Source: Geomonas sp. RF6 (GTDB lineage Bacteria > Desulfobacterota > Desulfuromonadia > Geobacterales > Geobacteraceae). From it: a stretch of 64,000 bases of DNA. Positions 54,114-63,119 of the stretch are shown here, one piece after another (positions within the stretch are counted from its first letter, which is position 1; each line of letters begins with the position of its first letter). Made by a program: the position numbers and the translations under genes. The notes below the pieces were generated by a model. The model was not told where the DNA came from. It saw nothing but the letters and a program-made list of their open reading frames with translations, and made no database searches. Location of the stretch: assembly GCF_021044625.1 (NCBI RefSeq), contig NZ_CP087999.1, positions 3,307,001 to 3,371,000 of the forward strand. Reading direction: 5' to 3'.

Positions 54114-55223
54114 ATGTACGAGGCATTCTTCGGCCTGCGAAAAAAACCGTTCGAACTGGTGCCCGACCCGGAGTTCATCTACCTGAGCCGCTCGCACCGC
54201 AAGGCTCTTATCTATCTCGATTACGGCATCAGGGAGCGGGCCGGGTTCATTCTCCTCACCGGCGACGTCGGGTCAGGGAAGACCACCCTCATCCGAGACA
54301 TCCTGAACAAGGGGTACGCCAACGTCACCCTTTCGAAGATATTCAACACGCGCGTGACCGCGGAGCAGCTCCTTGCGATGATAAACGACGACTTCGGCCT
54401 TCCGGTGGCGGGGAAGGACAGGGTGTCGCTCATGCGCGACCTGAACGATTTCCTCCTGGAGCAGTATGCCGCTGGGCACCAGCCGATCCTCATCATCGAC
54501 GAGGCGCAGAATCTCGAGGCGGATCTTCTGGAAGACATCCGCATGCTCTCGAACCTGGAGAGCGCCCATGGAAAGCTCCTGCAGATCGTCCTGGTGGGGC
54601 AGCCCGAGTTGCGCGAGACGCTCGCGGCGCCCGAGCTTTTGCAGCTGAGGCAGCGGATCAGCATCAACTGCCACCTGAAGGCGCTCGGCCGCGAGGAGAT
54701 GACAGAGTACGTCCTGCACCGCATGGAGGTCGCGGGGAACCGCGAGGCGCTGATCTTTCCGCGGGAGACGCTCGATCTCGTGTACCAGTACAGCAGGGGG
54801 ATCCCGAGGCTCATCAACATCATCTGCGACTTCCTCATGCTCTCCGCTTTTGCGGAGGAGGTGCGGGAAATCACCCTGGAGATGGCGCGCGACGTGGTGG
54901 GGGATCTCGATTTCGAGCAGCACTTCTGGGGGGGAGGTGAAGGGGAAGGGCCTTCGACCCACTCCGCCGTCGTCGCCGCAACCGGCGTCACGGCGCAAGG
55001 CGGCGAGATCGTGGCGGCGCTGGGCGAACTCGCCGGGCTCCTCGCCCTCCTGCGGGACGATTTCAACGCCCACGTGGAGAAGGATGAACGGGCGATATCG
55101 GAGCTCGGGGCGAATCTGGCGAGGCTGAATGGGGCGCTGGCGCAGCTTGAGGTCCAGACTAACCTGCGTCAGCCTGAGGTGGGGCTGGTGAGAAGGCTCT
55201 TCGGGGCGACCGAGAAGCCATGA
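54114..55223 (+). CDS. ExeA/GspA-like ATPase, XrtA/PEP-CTERM-associated
   Basis: 369 aa. AAA-type ATPase starting MYEAFFGLRKKPFELVPDPE with Walker A LLTGDVGSGKTTL, Walker B PILIIDEAQNLEADLLE and the sensor-like RQRISINCHLKAL. A helical, Gln/Ala-rich C-terminus (about 290-369) follows. This is the ATPase regularly found in XrtA loci; its exact role in export is not known. AGGAG precedes ATG 54114. Its stop overlaps the next gene (ATGA). Confidence 0.9.
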   Translation: MYEAFFGLRKKPFELVPDPEFIYLSRSHRKALIYLDYGIRERAGFILLTGDVGSGKTTLIRDILNKGYANVTLSKIFNTRVTAEQLLAMINDDFGLPVAGKDRVSLMRDLNDFLLEQYAAGHQPILIIDEAQNLEADLLEDIRMLSNLESAHGKLLQIVLVGQPELRETLAAPELLQLRQRISINCHLKALGREEMTEYVLHRMEVAGNREALIFPRETLDLVYQYSRGIPRLINIICDFLMLSAFAEEVREITLEMARDVVGDLDFEQHFWGGGEGEGPSTHSAVVAATGVTAQGGEIVAALGELAGLLALLRDDFNAHVEKDERAISELGANLARLNGALAQLEVQTNLRQPEVGLVRRLFGATEKP

Positions 55224-56506
55224 GAGGAGCTGGCGTGAAAAGAGCGGCAGCCGCACTCTGTGCTTTCGGAGCAGCATGGTCCTGTGGCACTGCGCTCGCC
55301 GCCGAGTTCGAGTTCCACCCCTCCCTCGGGTTGAGCGAAGAGTACAGCGATAACATCCTGGAGACCTCCACGGGGAGAAAGAGCGACTTCGTGACCCGCG
55401 TGCTCCCGGGCGCCTCCCTTCTCTACCGGAGCGGGTCGCTCAGCGCCGACGCGCGGTACACCTTCGAGTACAGGCACTTCGCGAAAGGGTGGAAAGAGGA
55501 CGAGGAGGTCCACACCCTGGCTCTCGGCGGACACGCCGCGCTCTTTGAGAATTTCCTCTTTGTCGATGTGAGCGACTCCCTGAGCCGCAGGTCCCTCGAC
55601 GTGACCCGCGACACCACGACAGAGAGCCTCTTTTCCGACCAGACCGACGAAAACCGCGCCACCGTCTCCCCCTATCTTCTCTGGCGGCTGGCGGAAAAGA
55701 TAACGCTGAAGACAGGGTACCGGTACACCGACGTGCGCTACTGGGAAGCTTCGGGCGCGACGGAGAGTTCGGGATCGACCTCCGCCATAGACAGGCGGGA
55801 GCACAGGGGGTATGCGGACCTGACCCATGAGCTGACCGCGCGCCTGTCGCTCAACGCCTCCTACTCCTACGGCTCGGTAAATACCGACATCGCCGACTAC
55901 ACGGAGCACAACGTATCAGGCGGAGCCCGCTTCGAGTATGCAGACAAGTGCTTTGTCTATGGCAGTATCGGCAACAGCTGGCAGGACTTCGATAACGGAA
56001 GGGACGCCAGCAACTTTTTCTGGAACGCCGGAGTCACCCACGACTTCGTCGTCTTCACCGGAACGCTGGAGGGGCTGGTGCGCTACTCCGACGACCCGCT
56101 CACCGTCTCCACGAAAGAGACGAGGTACAGTGCGACGCTTGAAAAGCGGATGGACAGCGGGACGATGGGGTTCTCCGTAGTGAGGTCCGAGTTCGATGCA
56201 GAGGAGACGCTCTCCCTTGCAGCCGAGTCGGACAGGAAAGTCACCGCCATAAACCTGTTCACCCGTCAGGAGCTTTCGTCCAGGCTCGCAGTCGCACTGG
56301 CACTGACCGGTGACAAGGTGACCCGCGACGAAGGGACAGGATACCCGTACCACTTCAGCGGCAGCGCAAGCGTAACCTACAGCTTCCCGTACGAAATCAG
56401 CACCGCGCTGACGTACACGCACACGGAGTACCGCTACGAAATCGAGGAGTCGGCAGGGGGACGCCAGACAAACAGGGTGATCCTTGATGTGAGGAAGGTT
56501 TTCTAG
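55220..56506 (+). CDS. PEP-CTERM-associated outer-membrane beta-barrel protein
   Basis: 428 aa. Signal peptide to about residue 28, then an alternating beta pattern over the rest of the chain, e.g. LSADARYTFEYRHFAKG, RLSLNASYSYGSVNTD, ISTALTYTHTEYRYEI, and an aromatic C-terminal residue (DVRKVF), fitting an outer-membrane barrel of about 16-20 strands. Barrel proteins of this type occur in XrtA loci and are of unknown function; it may form part of the secretion path. Coupled to the ATPase through ATGA. Confidence 0.85.
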   Translation: MRGAGVKRAAAALCAFGAAWSCGTALAAEFEFHPSLGLSEEYSDNILETSTGRKSDFVTRVLPGASLLYRSGSLSADARYTFEYRHFAKGWKEDEEVHTLALGGHAALFENFLFVDVSDSLSRRSLDVTRDTTTESLFSDQTDENRATVSPYLLWRLAEKITLKTGYRYTDVRYWEASGATESSGSTSAIDRREHRGYADLTHELTARLSLNASYSYGSVNTDIADYTEHNVSGGARFEYADKCFVYGSIGNSWQDFDNGRDASNFFWNAGVTHDFVVFTGTLEGLVRYSDDPLTVSTKETRYSATLEKRMDSGTMGFSVVRSEFDAEETLSLAAESDRKVTAINLFTRQELSSRLAVALALTGDKVTRDEGTGYPYHFSGSASVTYSFPYEISTALTYTHTEYRYEIEESAGGRQTNRVILDVRKVF

Positions 56507-56545
56507 ATACATGCTATGAACATTGTCATGTAGAAAGGCTTTGCT

Positions 56546-57688
56546 TTGGTATTTCTCTTTTGGATCAGTTTCGCCTTCGTATTCTACACCTACCTTGGCT
56601 ATCCGCTGTGCCTCGCGGTTCTCAAGAAGGTAAGGCCGCGTCCTGTCAAAAAAGTGGAATTCTTCCCTCTTGTCTCTGTTGTCATCGCAGCGTGCAATGA
56701 AGAGCAGAACATCATGAGGCGGCTGGAGAACCTGCTGGCCCAGGACTATCCATCGGACCGGCTGGAGATCATCCTCGTCTCCGATGGCTCTGAGGACCGC
56801 ACCGTCGAACACGCGCTGCGTGTCGCTGGCGAGAAGGTGAGGATCGTGGAGTTGCCGTCTAGACAGGGGAAGGCGGAGGCGTTGAACGCGGGGGTCCCTT
56901 GGGCCATCGGGGACATCATCGTCTTCTGTGACGCCCGTCAGACCTTCGAGGAGGATGCTATCCGCCAGTTGGTGGCGAACTTCTGGGACGAGACGGTCGG
57001 TTGCGTCAGCGGTGAGTTGATGCTGCACAAGACCACCTCGAGCGGTATCCAGGTGGAAATGGGGGCGTACTGGCAGTATGAGAAATGGATCAGGAAGGCC
57101 GAGAGCAGCTGCGGTTCGGTTGTCGGGGCGACGGGCGCAATTTACGCGATCCGGCGGTCGTTGTACCGCACCCTGCCGCAGGGGACCCTCCTTGACGACG
57201 TGATGATCCCGATGCAGGTGGTGCTGCAGGGGTACCGCACCATCTTTGACGGGAGCGCCAAGGCCCACGACATCGTCTCCGGTCAGATGACACAGGAGTG
57301 GGTGCGCAAGGTAAGGACCCTTGGTGGGAACTGGCAGCTCATGGGACTTCTCCCCTCTTTACTCTGCCCCTGGAAGAACCGCTGCTGCTGGCGCTTCGTT
57401 TCCCACAAGATGGGGCGGCTTCTGGTGCCTGTGGCGCTGCTGATGCTCGCCGGCTTAGGACCTCTGATCGAGGGATCGCTATACCTTTTCGCTACCTCTT
57501 TGCAAGTCGTCTTCTACGCACTGGCCGCCGTCGGTGCAGCACTTCCTGCGACCCGCAGCAGTAGGATGGTGCAAATGAGCTACTTTTTCGTGGTCATGAA
57601 CCTGGCGGCCCTAGCGGGGTTCTGGCGCTGGCTCAGAGGGGACAGCTCCACGCTGTGGCGTCCCGCGTATCTCGAGGGAGGAAACTAG
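56546..57688 (+). CDS. Membrane glycosyltransferase, family 2
   Basis: 380 aa. One N-terminal helix, then a GT2 domain: VSVVIAACNEEQNIMRRLEN, VSDGSEDRT, KAEALNAGV, VFCDARQTFEEDAI and GATGAIYAIRR with TLLDDVMIPMQVVLQGYR and a QEWVRKVRTLGGNWQLM tail (Q..RW-like). Two to three C-terminal helices follow. Resembles processive polysaccharide synthases. TTG start; AAAGG upstream is weak. It begins the glycan-building part of the locus. Confidence 0.85.
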   Translation: MVFLFWISFAFVFYTYLGYPLCLAVLKKVRPRPVKKVEFFPLVSVVIAACNEEQNIMRRLENLLAQDYPSDRLEIILVSDGSEDRTVEHALRVAGEKVRIVELPSRQGKAEALNAGVPWAIGDIIVFCDARQTFEEDAIRQLVANFWDETVGCVSGELMLHKTTSSGIQVEMGAYWQYEKWIRKAESSCGSVVGATGAIYAIRRSLYRTLPQGTLLDDVMIPMQVVLQGYRTIFDGSAKAHDIVSGQMTQEWVRKVRTLGGNWQLMGLLPSLLCPWKNRCCWRFVSHKMGRLLVPVALLMLAGLGPLIEGSLYLFATSLQVVFYALAAVGAALPATRSSRMVQMSYFFVVMNLAALAGFWRWLRGDSSTLWRPAYLEGGN

Positions 57689-58522
57689 GTGGTCGCGGTG
57701 CCGGTGCTCATGTACCACGCTCTCGAGGCTCCCGGGCACGCCTCCGGGATAGACGACCCGGGAGAGGGGGTGTATCTGCTGCAGGCAGAAGAGTTCCGCG
57801 CCCAGATGGACTTCCTGAAGAGGGAAGGTTACCACACTCTCCTTCTGGACGAGGTCCTCTCCGAGAACCTTCCCTTTGGCAAGGCAGTGGTGTTGACCTT
57901 TGACGACGGGCATGACTCCAACTATCACCTGGCCCTCCCCATCCTTCAGGAGTACGGTTTCCGGGCCGAGTTTTTCATCACCACGGACTGGATCGGCACC
58001 CCACACTACCTCACCATGGCGCAGGTGAGAGCGCTTGGGCGGGGGGGGATGGGGATTGGCAGCCACGCCGCCAGCCACCGACTCCTGAGCGATCTCCCGG
58101 CCGTGGAACAGGAACGGGAGCTGGGACATTCGAAGCGGGTGCTGGAGGAGATCCTTGATCGCGAAATCCTCTTCTTCTCCGCCCCGGGGGGCAGGTTCGA
58201 TGCCGGCAGCGCGGCCCGCGCGGAGAAGGCGGGTTATCGGGGCTTCTGCACCTCCCGCCCCTTTTTGTGGCACCGGCGGGGGGAGGGCACCATCCCCCGT
58301 TTTGCGGTACGAGGCGGTGACACCGCACTAGTCAAGGATGTGGTGCGACAAAGGGGGAGGACCCTGCTTGAGGTGGGAGTCACCTATCAACTCCTTAATG
58401 GCGTTAAAAGGCTGATGGGTAACGGTCTCTACAATCGGTTGCGCAGTATGGCCCTTGCGGTGCGCCCAACTCTCGCGACAGGGGAAGCGCAAAGCAATCC
58501 AGAAGGTACAGGTGCCGAGTGA
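57689..58522 (+). CDS. Polysaccharide deacetylase
   Basis: 277 aa. Carbohydrate-esterase-4 NodB domain with VVLTFDDGHDSNY (Asp-Asp motif), GIGSHAASHRLLSDL (metal His pair) and FFSAPGGRFD. It removes N-acetyl groups from a polysaccharide, probably the polymer made here. No signal peptide is clear, so it may act in the cytoplasm or on a lipid-linked intermediate. GTG start directly after the preceding gene (1 base). GTGA overlap with the next gene. Confidence 0.88.
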   Translation: MVAVPVLMYHALEAPGHASGIDDPGEGVYLLQAEEFRAQMDFLKREGYHTLLLDEVLSENLPFGKAVVLTFDDGHDSNYHLALPILQEYGFRAEFFITTDWIGTPHYLTMAQVRALGRGGMGIGSHAASHRLLSDLPAVEQERELGHSKRVLEEILDREILFFSAPGGRFDAGSAARAEKAGYRGFCTSRPFLWHRRGEGTIPRFAVRGGDTALVKDVVRQRGRTLLEVGVTYQLLNGVKRLMGNGLYNRLRSMALAVRPTLATGEAQSNPEGTGAE

Positions 58523-59676
58523 AGTGTGGTTCGTTCATAATATTCTCCTCCGATGACTGGGGGTGGAAGACCAGCAAATACCAGGTCTCCATCCGACTGG
58601 CACGTGACAACACCGTCCTTTTCATCTCGTCGGTAGGCTTTCGTCCCCCTACCGCCTCGCGCGGGGACCTCGGGCGCATCTTTCGCAAGGTAAAGGATTT
58701 CCTGCGGGGGGTGAGGCAGGTGGAGCCGAACCTCTATGTGCTCACCCCTTTGATCATTCCCTTTTGGCGCGGCGGCTACGTGGAGAGGCTGAACGTCGGG
58801 CTGCTTGCTGTGCAGATCGCCTGGGCGCGGGTGAGGCTCAAGATCGCTGACCCCTATCTCCTCGTCTTCTCCCAGAACTGGCACGATCTGGTGGTGCGGC
58901 AAAAACGTCGCAAGCTGGTGTATTACTGCGTGGACGACCACTCGGGGTTCAGCGGCCTCAATGCCCAGTCCTTTCAAAAAAAGGACGAGGCCCTGACACA
59001 AGTCGCCGACCTGGTGCTCTGCTCCTCCCGGTTGCTCTACGAACGGAAGAGGGAGGTGTGCGGCCGGGTCGAGTATCTGCCGCACGGCGTCGACTACCAT
59101 CATTTCTCCAGGGCTGTCCTCGACCCGGCGCTGCAGCCCCCCCCGGAGACGGCGCCATTGAAAAGGCCGGTGGTGGGCTTTTTCGGACATATCTCCTACG
59201 ATTGGGTGGATGTGGATCTTTTGAAGCGTCTCGCGAAATCGCGCCCTTCCTGGACCGTGCTCCTCATCGGACGCTATTCCATCGCCGAAGACGAGTTCGC
59301 CTCCTTCCCCAACGTCGTATATGTCGGCGAAAAGGACTTTGCGGAGCTCCCCGCGTACTGCAAGGCAATGGATGTGGGGCTGATCCCCTTTCTGAAGTCG
59401 CGCCTCACCGATCATTGCAACCCTCTGAAGCTTTACGAGTACCTTGCCGCCGGTCTTCCCGTCGTTTCTACCGACATCCCGGAGGTGTCTTACTTCAAGG
59501 ACCGCGTCCGGATCGCTGGTGACGCCGAACTCTTCATTGACGCCTGCGACGCGGCCGTAGCCGAGGGGGAGGTGCCCAGAAAGGCTCGTAGCGTCGCCAT
59601 GGCCGGCTTCAGCTGGGACCGGCGGGTGGAGACAATCTGCATGTTGCTGAGGGAGGGAAACCGTGTCTCTGCGTAG
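58519..59676 (+). CDS. Glycosyltransferase, family 1-like (GT-B)
   Basis: 385 aa soluble GT-B fold. The C-terminal half has VVGFFGHISYDWVDVDLL, VYVGEKDFAELPAYCKAMDVGLIPF and NPLKLYEYLAAGLPVVSTDIPEV, the nucleotide-sugar-binding E-x7-E-type region. Sugar donor and acceptor unknown. GTG start overlapping the deacetylase stop (GTGA). Confidence 0.85.
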   Translation: MKCGSFIIFSSDDWGWKTSKYQVSIRLARDNTVLFISSVGFRPPTASRGDLGRIFRKVKDFLRGVRQVEPNLYVLTPLIIPFWRGGYVERLNVGLLAVQIAWARVRLKIADPYLLVFSQNWHDLVVRQKRRKLVYYCVDDHSGFSGLNAQSFQKKDEALTQVADLVLCSSRLLYERKREVCGRVEYLPHGVDYHHFSRAVLDPALQPPPETAPLKRPVVGFFGHISYDWVDVDLLKRLAKSRPSWTVLLIGRYSIAEDEFASFPNVVYVGEKDFAELPAYCKAMDVGLIPFLKSRLTDHCNPLKLYEYLAAGLPVVSTDIPEVSYFKDRVRIAGDAELFIDACDAAVAEGEVPRKARSVAMAGFSWDRRVETICMLLREGNRVSA

Positions 59677-61108
59677 AACGACCGCCCTCGGGATAGGGTA
59701 CAACGCCCTCATCAGGGTTATGATGTTCGGCTGCCAGGGGGTCACCAGCATCATCCTGGCCCGCAGCCTGAAACCGAGCGACTACGGCATAGTGGGGTTC
59801 TCCCTGATCTTCGTCAATTTCTTTCGTAGTTTCAGCGATATGGGGCTGAATAACGCCTTAGTAAAGAATAAGACACTGGACGACCTGGAGGCGGGGACCG
59901 CCTTTGTGCTGCGGATTATACTCGGGATGACCGCGTGCCTCGTCGCTTACCTCGTTTCCATTCCGGCAGGATGGCTCTTCAGCAGCCCGCAGGTGGTACC
60001 GGCCATCCGTGCCCTCTCCGTCAACTTCCTCATCTCCGCCTTCGCGCTCCTCCCGGTCGCCTTCCTGAAACGAGAGCTGAACTACCGGCGCCTATCAATT
60101 TATGAACTGAGCATCACCGTGGTATCGTCCGTTGCCTCGATAGTCGCCGCCCTTCTAGGGTACGGCTTCTGGAGCATCGTCGCCGGCAACCTCCTGGCGA
60201 CCGCCCTGTCGACAGTGCTGGTCAACCTCTTGCGGCCGACGCGCATCCTCCTTGCCTTTGACCGGAAGATCGCCAGGATCTTTCTCTCCTACGGAAGCCA
60301 CATCTTCGTCTCCGGGTTGGTGGTCTACCTCATGCTCAACACGGACAACTTCATCGTCGGTGCTGCTTCGGGAACAGCGCTTCTCGGGTGCTACACCATC
60401 GCTTTCAACTGGGGCTCGATGGTGTGCACAATTTTGCAGGGGGTAGTGCTAAACGTCCTGTTTCCTACCTTCTCCCGCCTGGTACGCGAGGGGAAAAAGA
60501 TCGAGAAACAGTATCTTGACGTGGTGGAGTACGTGGCATTTCTGGCTGTCGCCACCAACCTTACCTTGTTCATCGCCTCCCATGATTTCCTCCTTTACTT
60601 TCTCGGCAAAGGAGACCCGAAGTGGCTGCCGGCCCTGCCCGCCCTAAGGATCTTGTGCCTGTACGGCATCATCAGGGCGATCCTCGAGCCCATGGGACAG
60701 GTCATGCTGGCTCTGGGGAAGAGCGAGCTGATATCACGGGCCACGCTCATCGCCGCAGTGGTGGAGATCGTCGCCATCTATCCCGCCCTCAAGATCGGCG
60801 GCCTTGTGGGAGCCGCCGTCGTAGTGACGGTTGCATACGTCCTCCAATATTTTTACTACCTGCGTGTGCTCGCGGGGATCGTCGACCTCAAGGCCAGCGC
60901 CATCGGGCGGCGGGTACTGCCGGCATTGCTCGCCGCCCCGGCGGCTTGTGTCGGCCTCTTCGGACCAGGGACCGCTTCCCCCGGTCTGGTCGGTCTTTTT
61001 GTGAAGGTTATTCTGGCCGTGCTCTGTTATCTGGTCGCTTACGGCTTACTGACCCGATGGAAATTTTACCGTGAGATGCGCACCCTTATTCCCGCTCCCG
61101 CTCGCTGA
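59663..61108 (+). CDS. Wzx-type flippase (polysaccharide biosynthesis)
   Basis: 481 aa with about twelve to fourteen hydrophobic helices and no large soluble domain; starts SLRRTTALGIGYNALIRVMM and contains SLKPSDYGIVGFSLIFVNFF, typical of the MOP/Polysacc_synt flippase family. It would flip lipid-linked oligosaccharide repeat units across the inner membrane. GTG start behind GGGAGGG. The reading frame overlaps the preceding gene by 14 bases. Confidence 0.88.
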   Translation: MSLRRTTALGIGYNALIRVMMFGCQGVTSIILARSLKPSDYGIVGFSLIFVNFFRSFSDMGLNNALVKNKTLDDLEAGTAFVLRIILGMTACLVAYLVSIPAGWLFSSPQVVPAIRALSVNFLISAFALLPVAFLKRELNYRRLSIYELSITVVSSVASIVAALLGYGFWSIVAGNLLATALSTVLVNLLRPTRILLAFDRKIARIFLSYGSHIFVSGLVVYLMLNTDNFIVGAASGTALLGCYTIAFNWGSMVCTILQGVVLNVLFPTFSRLVREGKKIEKQYLDVVEYVAFLAVATNLTLFIASHDFLLYFLGKGDPKWLPALPALRILCLYGIIRAILEPMGQVMLALGKSELISRATLIAAVVEIVAIYPALKIGGLVGAAVVVTVAYVLQYFYYLRVLAGIVDLKASAIGRRVLPALLAAPAACVGLFGPGTASPGLVGLFVKVILAVLCYLVAYGLLTRWKFYREMRTLIPAPAR

Positions 61109-61115
61109 GGAATTT

Positions 61116-62192
61116 ATGAGGAAAAAAGTACGCGCCATTGCCTTCTATCTCCCCCAGTTCCATCCCGTTCCTGAAAACGACGCGTGGTGGGGACCCGGCT
61201 TCACCGAGTGGACCAATACCGCCAAGGCGAAACCGCTGTTCCGGGGGCATTACCAGCCCCACGTCCCCGCCGATCTCGGTTTCTACGACCTGCGCCTACC
61301 CGAGGCGCGCGTGGCGCAGGCGGCGATGGCCCGCGAATACGGCATCGAGGGGTTTTGCTATTACCATTACTGGTTCGGTGGCAAGCGCATCCTGGAGCGC
61401 CCCTTCGAGGAGGTGCTGGAAAGCGGCAAGCCGGACTTCCCTTTTTGCCTGTGCTGGGCAAACGAGACGTGGACGGGAGTGTGGCACGGGCTTGAAAAGC
61501 AGATCCTCATCGAGCAGACCTACCCGGAAGGGGAGGACCTGCGCCAGCACATCGAGTACCTGGTCAGGGCCTTTTGCGACCCGCGTTACATGAAGATAGA
61601 GGGAAAGCCCATTTTCCTGGTGTACCGGCCTCTGGACATCCCCATTTTGCAGAAGTTCGTCGGCGACCTGCGCCGCGCAGCAGAGAAGGCGGGGCTGAGC
61701 GGGGTGCACCTGGTAGGCGTCGTGACGCCGAGGAACTGGCAGCCCGATTCATCGGGGTTTGACGCCTCGGCGCGCCCCCTTTTGTCCCGCCGTAACTGGG
61801 TGTCGTTGCGTCACCCCGTCAAGTGGCTGCGTCATCGCTATCGCAAGCTATCCGGCAAGCCGATCATCCGCGACTACCGCACAGTGCTGCCGGAGCTCCT
61901 CCCCCCCCGGGTGCCCGGGATCACAGAGTATCCCTGCGTCTTTCCCAACTGGGACAATACGCCTCGCTGCGGCAGTAACGGCATCGTGCTTCACGGCTCC
62001 ACTCCCGAGCTATTCCGCCTCCATTTGCGCCAAGCTCTGGATCTTACCGACGGGGTTCCCCCCGAAGGGAACCTTCTCTTCATCAAGTCCTGGAATGAAT
62101 GGGCGGAGGGGAACCACCTCGAGCCCGATCTCAGGTATGGAAGGGCGTATCTGGAGGTGTTGCACGAAGAGCTGATCGGTGCCGGAGCATGA
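61116..62192 (+). CDS. WbsX-family glycan biosynthesis enzyme
   Basis: 358 aa. Characteristic start VRAIAFYLPQFHPVPENDAWWGPGFTEW, then YQPHVPADLGFYDLR, FCYYHYWFGGKRILERPF, CLCWANETWT and near the end FIKSWNEWAEGNHLEPDLRYG. This family occurs in O-antigen/EPS clusters; members are annotated as glycosyltransferases. ATG at 61116 behind GAGGAA. Overlaps the next gene (ATGA). Confidence 0.87.
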   Translation: MRKKVRAIAFYLPQFHPVPENDAWWGPGFTEWTNTAKAKPLFRGHYQPHVPADLGFYDLRLPEARVAQAAMAREYGIEGFCYYHYWFGGKRILERPFEEVLESGKPDFPFCLCWANETWTGVWHGLEKQILIEQTYPEGEDLRQHIEYLVRAFCDPRYMKIEGKPIFLVYRPLDIPILQKFVGDLRRAAEKAGLSGVHLVGVVTPRNWQPDSSGFDASARPLLSRRNWVSLRHPVKWLRHRYRKLSGKPIIRDYRTVLPELLPPRVPGITEYPCVFPNWDNTPRCGSNGIVLHGSTPELFRLHLRQALDLTDGVPPEGNLLFIKSWNEWAEGNHLEPDLRYGRAYLEVLHEELIGAGA

Positions 62193-63094
62193 GCCGCATT
62201 TCGGTGATCATACCGGCCTACAATGCCGCAGCAACCATTGCAAGGGCGGTGCACTCCGTGCTGCGGCAGGAACTCGCGCCGTACGAAGTGATCGTGGTGG
62301 ATGACGGCTCGCAGGACGGCACCTCACGCCTCGTCGAGGAGCGCTTCGCCGACCGGGTGAGGCTGGTGCGTCAGGCCAATGCCGGCCCTGCTGCCGCACG
62401 CAACCGCGGCATTAAGGAGGCTACTGCAGAGTATATAGCCTTTCTCGATGCGGACGACGAGTGGCATCCGGGAAAGCTGCAGATTCAACTTGCTGCATTT
62501 TCGGCCAACCCGGCGGCGGGACTGTGTTTCACGGACATGTCTCACTGGGAAAATGACGAAGAAGTTCACGTTTCGTACCTACACGAGCGTGGCTTCCGAC
62601 ACGTATCAGGGGGAGCTATCTACGAAAACCTGCTGCACGAATGCTTCGTGTTCACGCCTTCGGTCGTGATCCCGCGAGTTATTCTGGAGAGGGTTGGCGG
62701 CTTTAACGAGTGTCTGCGCATCGCCGAGGACTACGATCTCTGGTTGCGCATCGCGCACGACTACAACTTTATCTTCATCGACCAACCATTGTTGCGCAGA
62801 CACCGAAACGCTCAAAACATAACGAACAACCTGTTGCTCTATGCTGAGGACTCCCTTTCGATGATGGAACAGCTCCTTACTCGACAAAAGGGGAATGCCC
62901 GCCATGAGGCCATCATTCGAAAGAGATTGTCGATAATGCATAATGACGCCGGATACCACTGCCGGCGTAAGGGAATGATGTCCCTTGCTCGACAGCACTA
63001 CCTAAAAAGCCTGTCTCGTTGCCTCAACCTGATTTCCGCGAGGGGACTGCTGGCTACAATCTATCACGATATATTCTGGAAGAGCAGGTCCTAA
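62189..63094 (+). CDS. Glycosyltransferase, family 2
   Basis: 301 aa GT-A enzyme: ISVIIPAYNAAATIARAVHSV, VIVVDDGSQDGT, NAGPAAARNRGIK and the metal-binding AFLDADDEW. The C-terminal part contains ECLRIAEDYDLWLRIAHDY. Cytoplasmic; donor sugar unknown. It uses the ATG at 62189, overlapping the WbsX stop. Confidence 0.9.
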   Translation: MSRISVIIPAYNAAATIARAVHSVLRQELAPYEVIVVDDGSQDGTSRLVEERFADRVRLVRQANAGPAAARNRGIKEATAEYIAFLDADDEWHPGKLQIQLAAFSANPAAGLCFTDMSHWENDEEVHVSYLHERGFRHVSGGAIYENLLHECFVFTPSVVIPRVILERVGGFNECLRIAEDYDLWLRIAHDYNFIFIDQPLLRRHRNAQNITNNLLLYAEDSLSMMEQLLTRQKGNARHEAIIRKRLSIMHNDAGYHCRRKGMMSLARQHYLKSLSRCLNLISARGLLATIYHDIFWKSRS

Positions 63095-63119
63095 TACCGT
63101 TCTGCGTCGGAGGTAACTC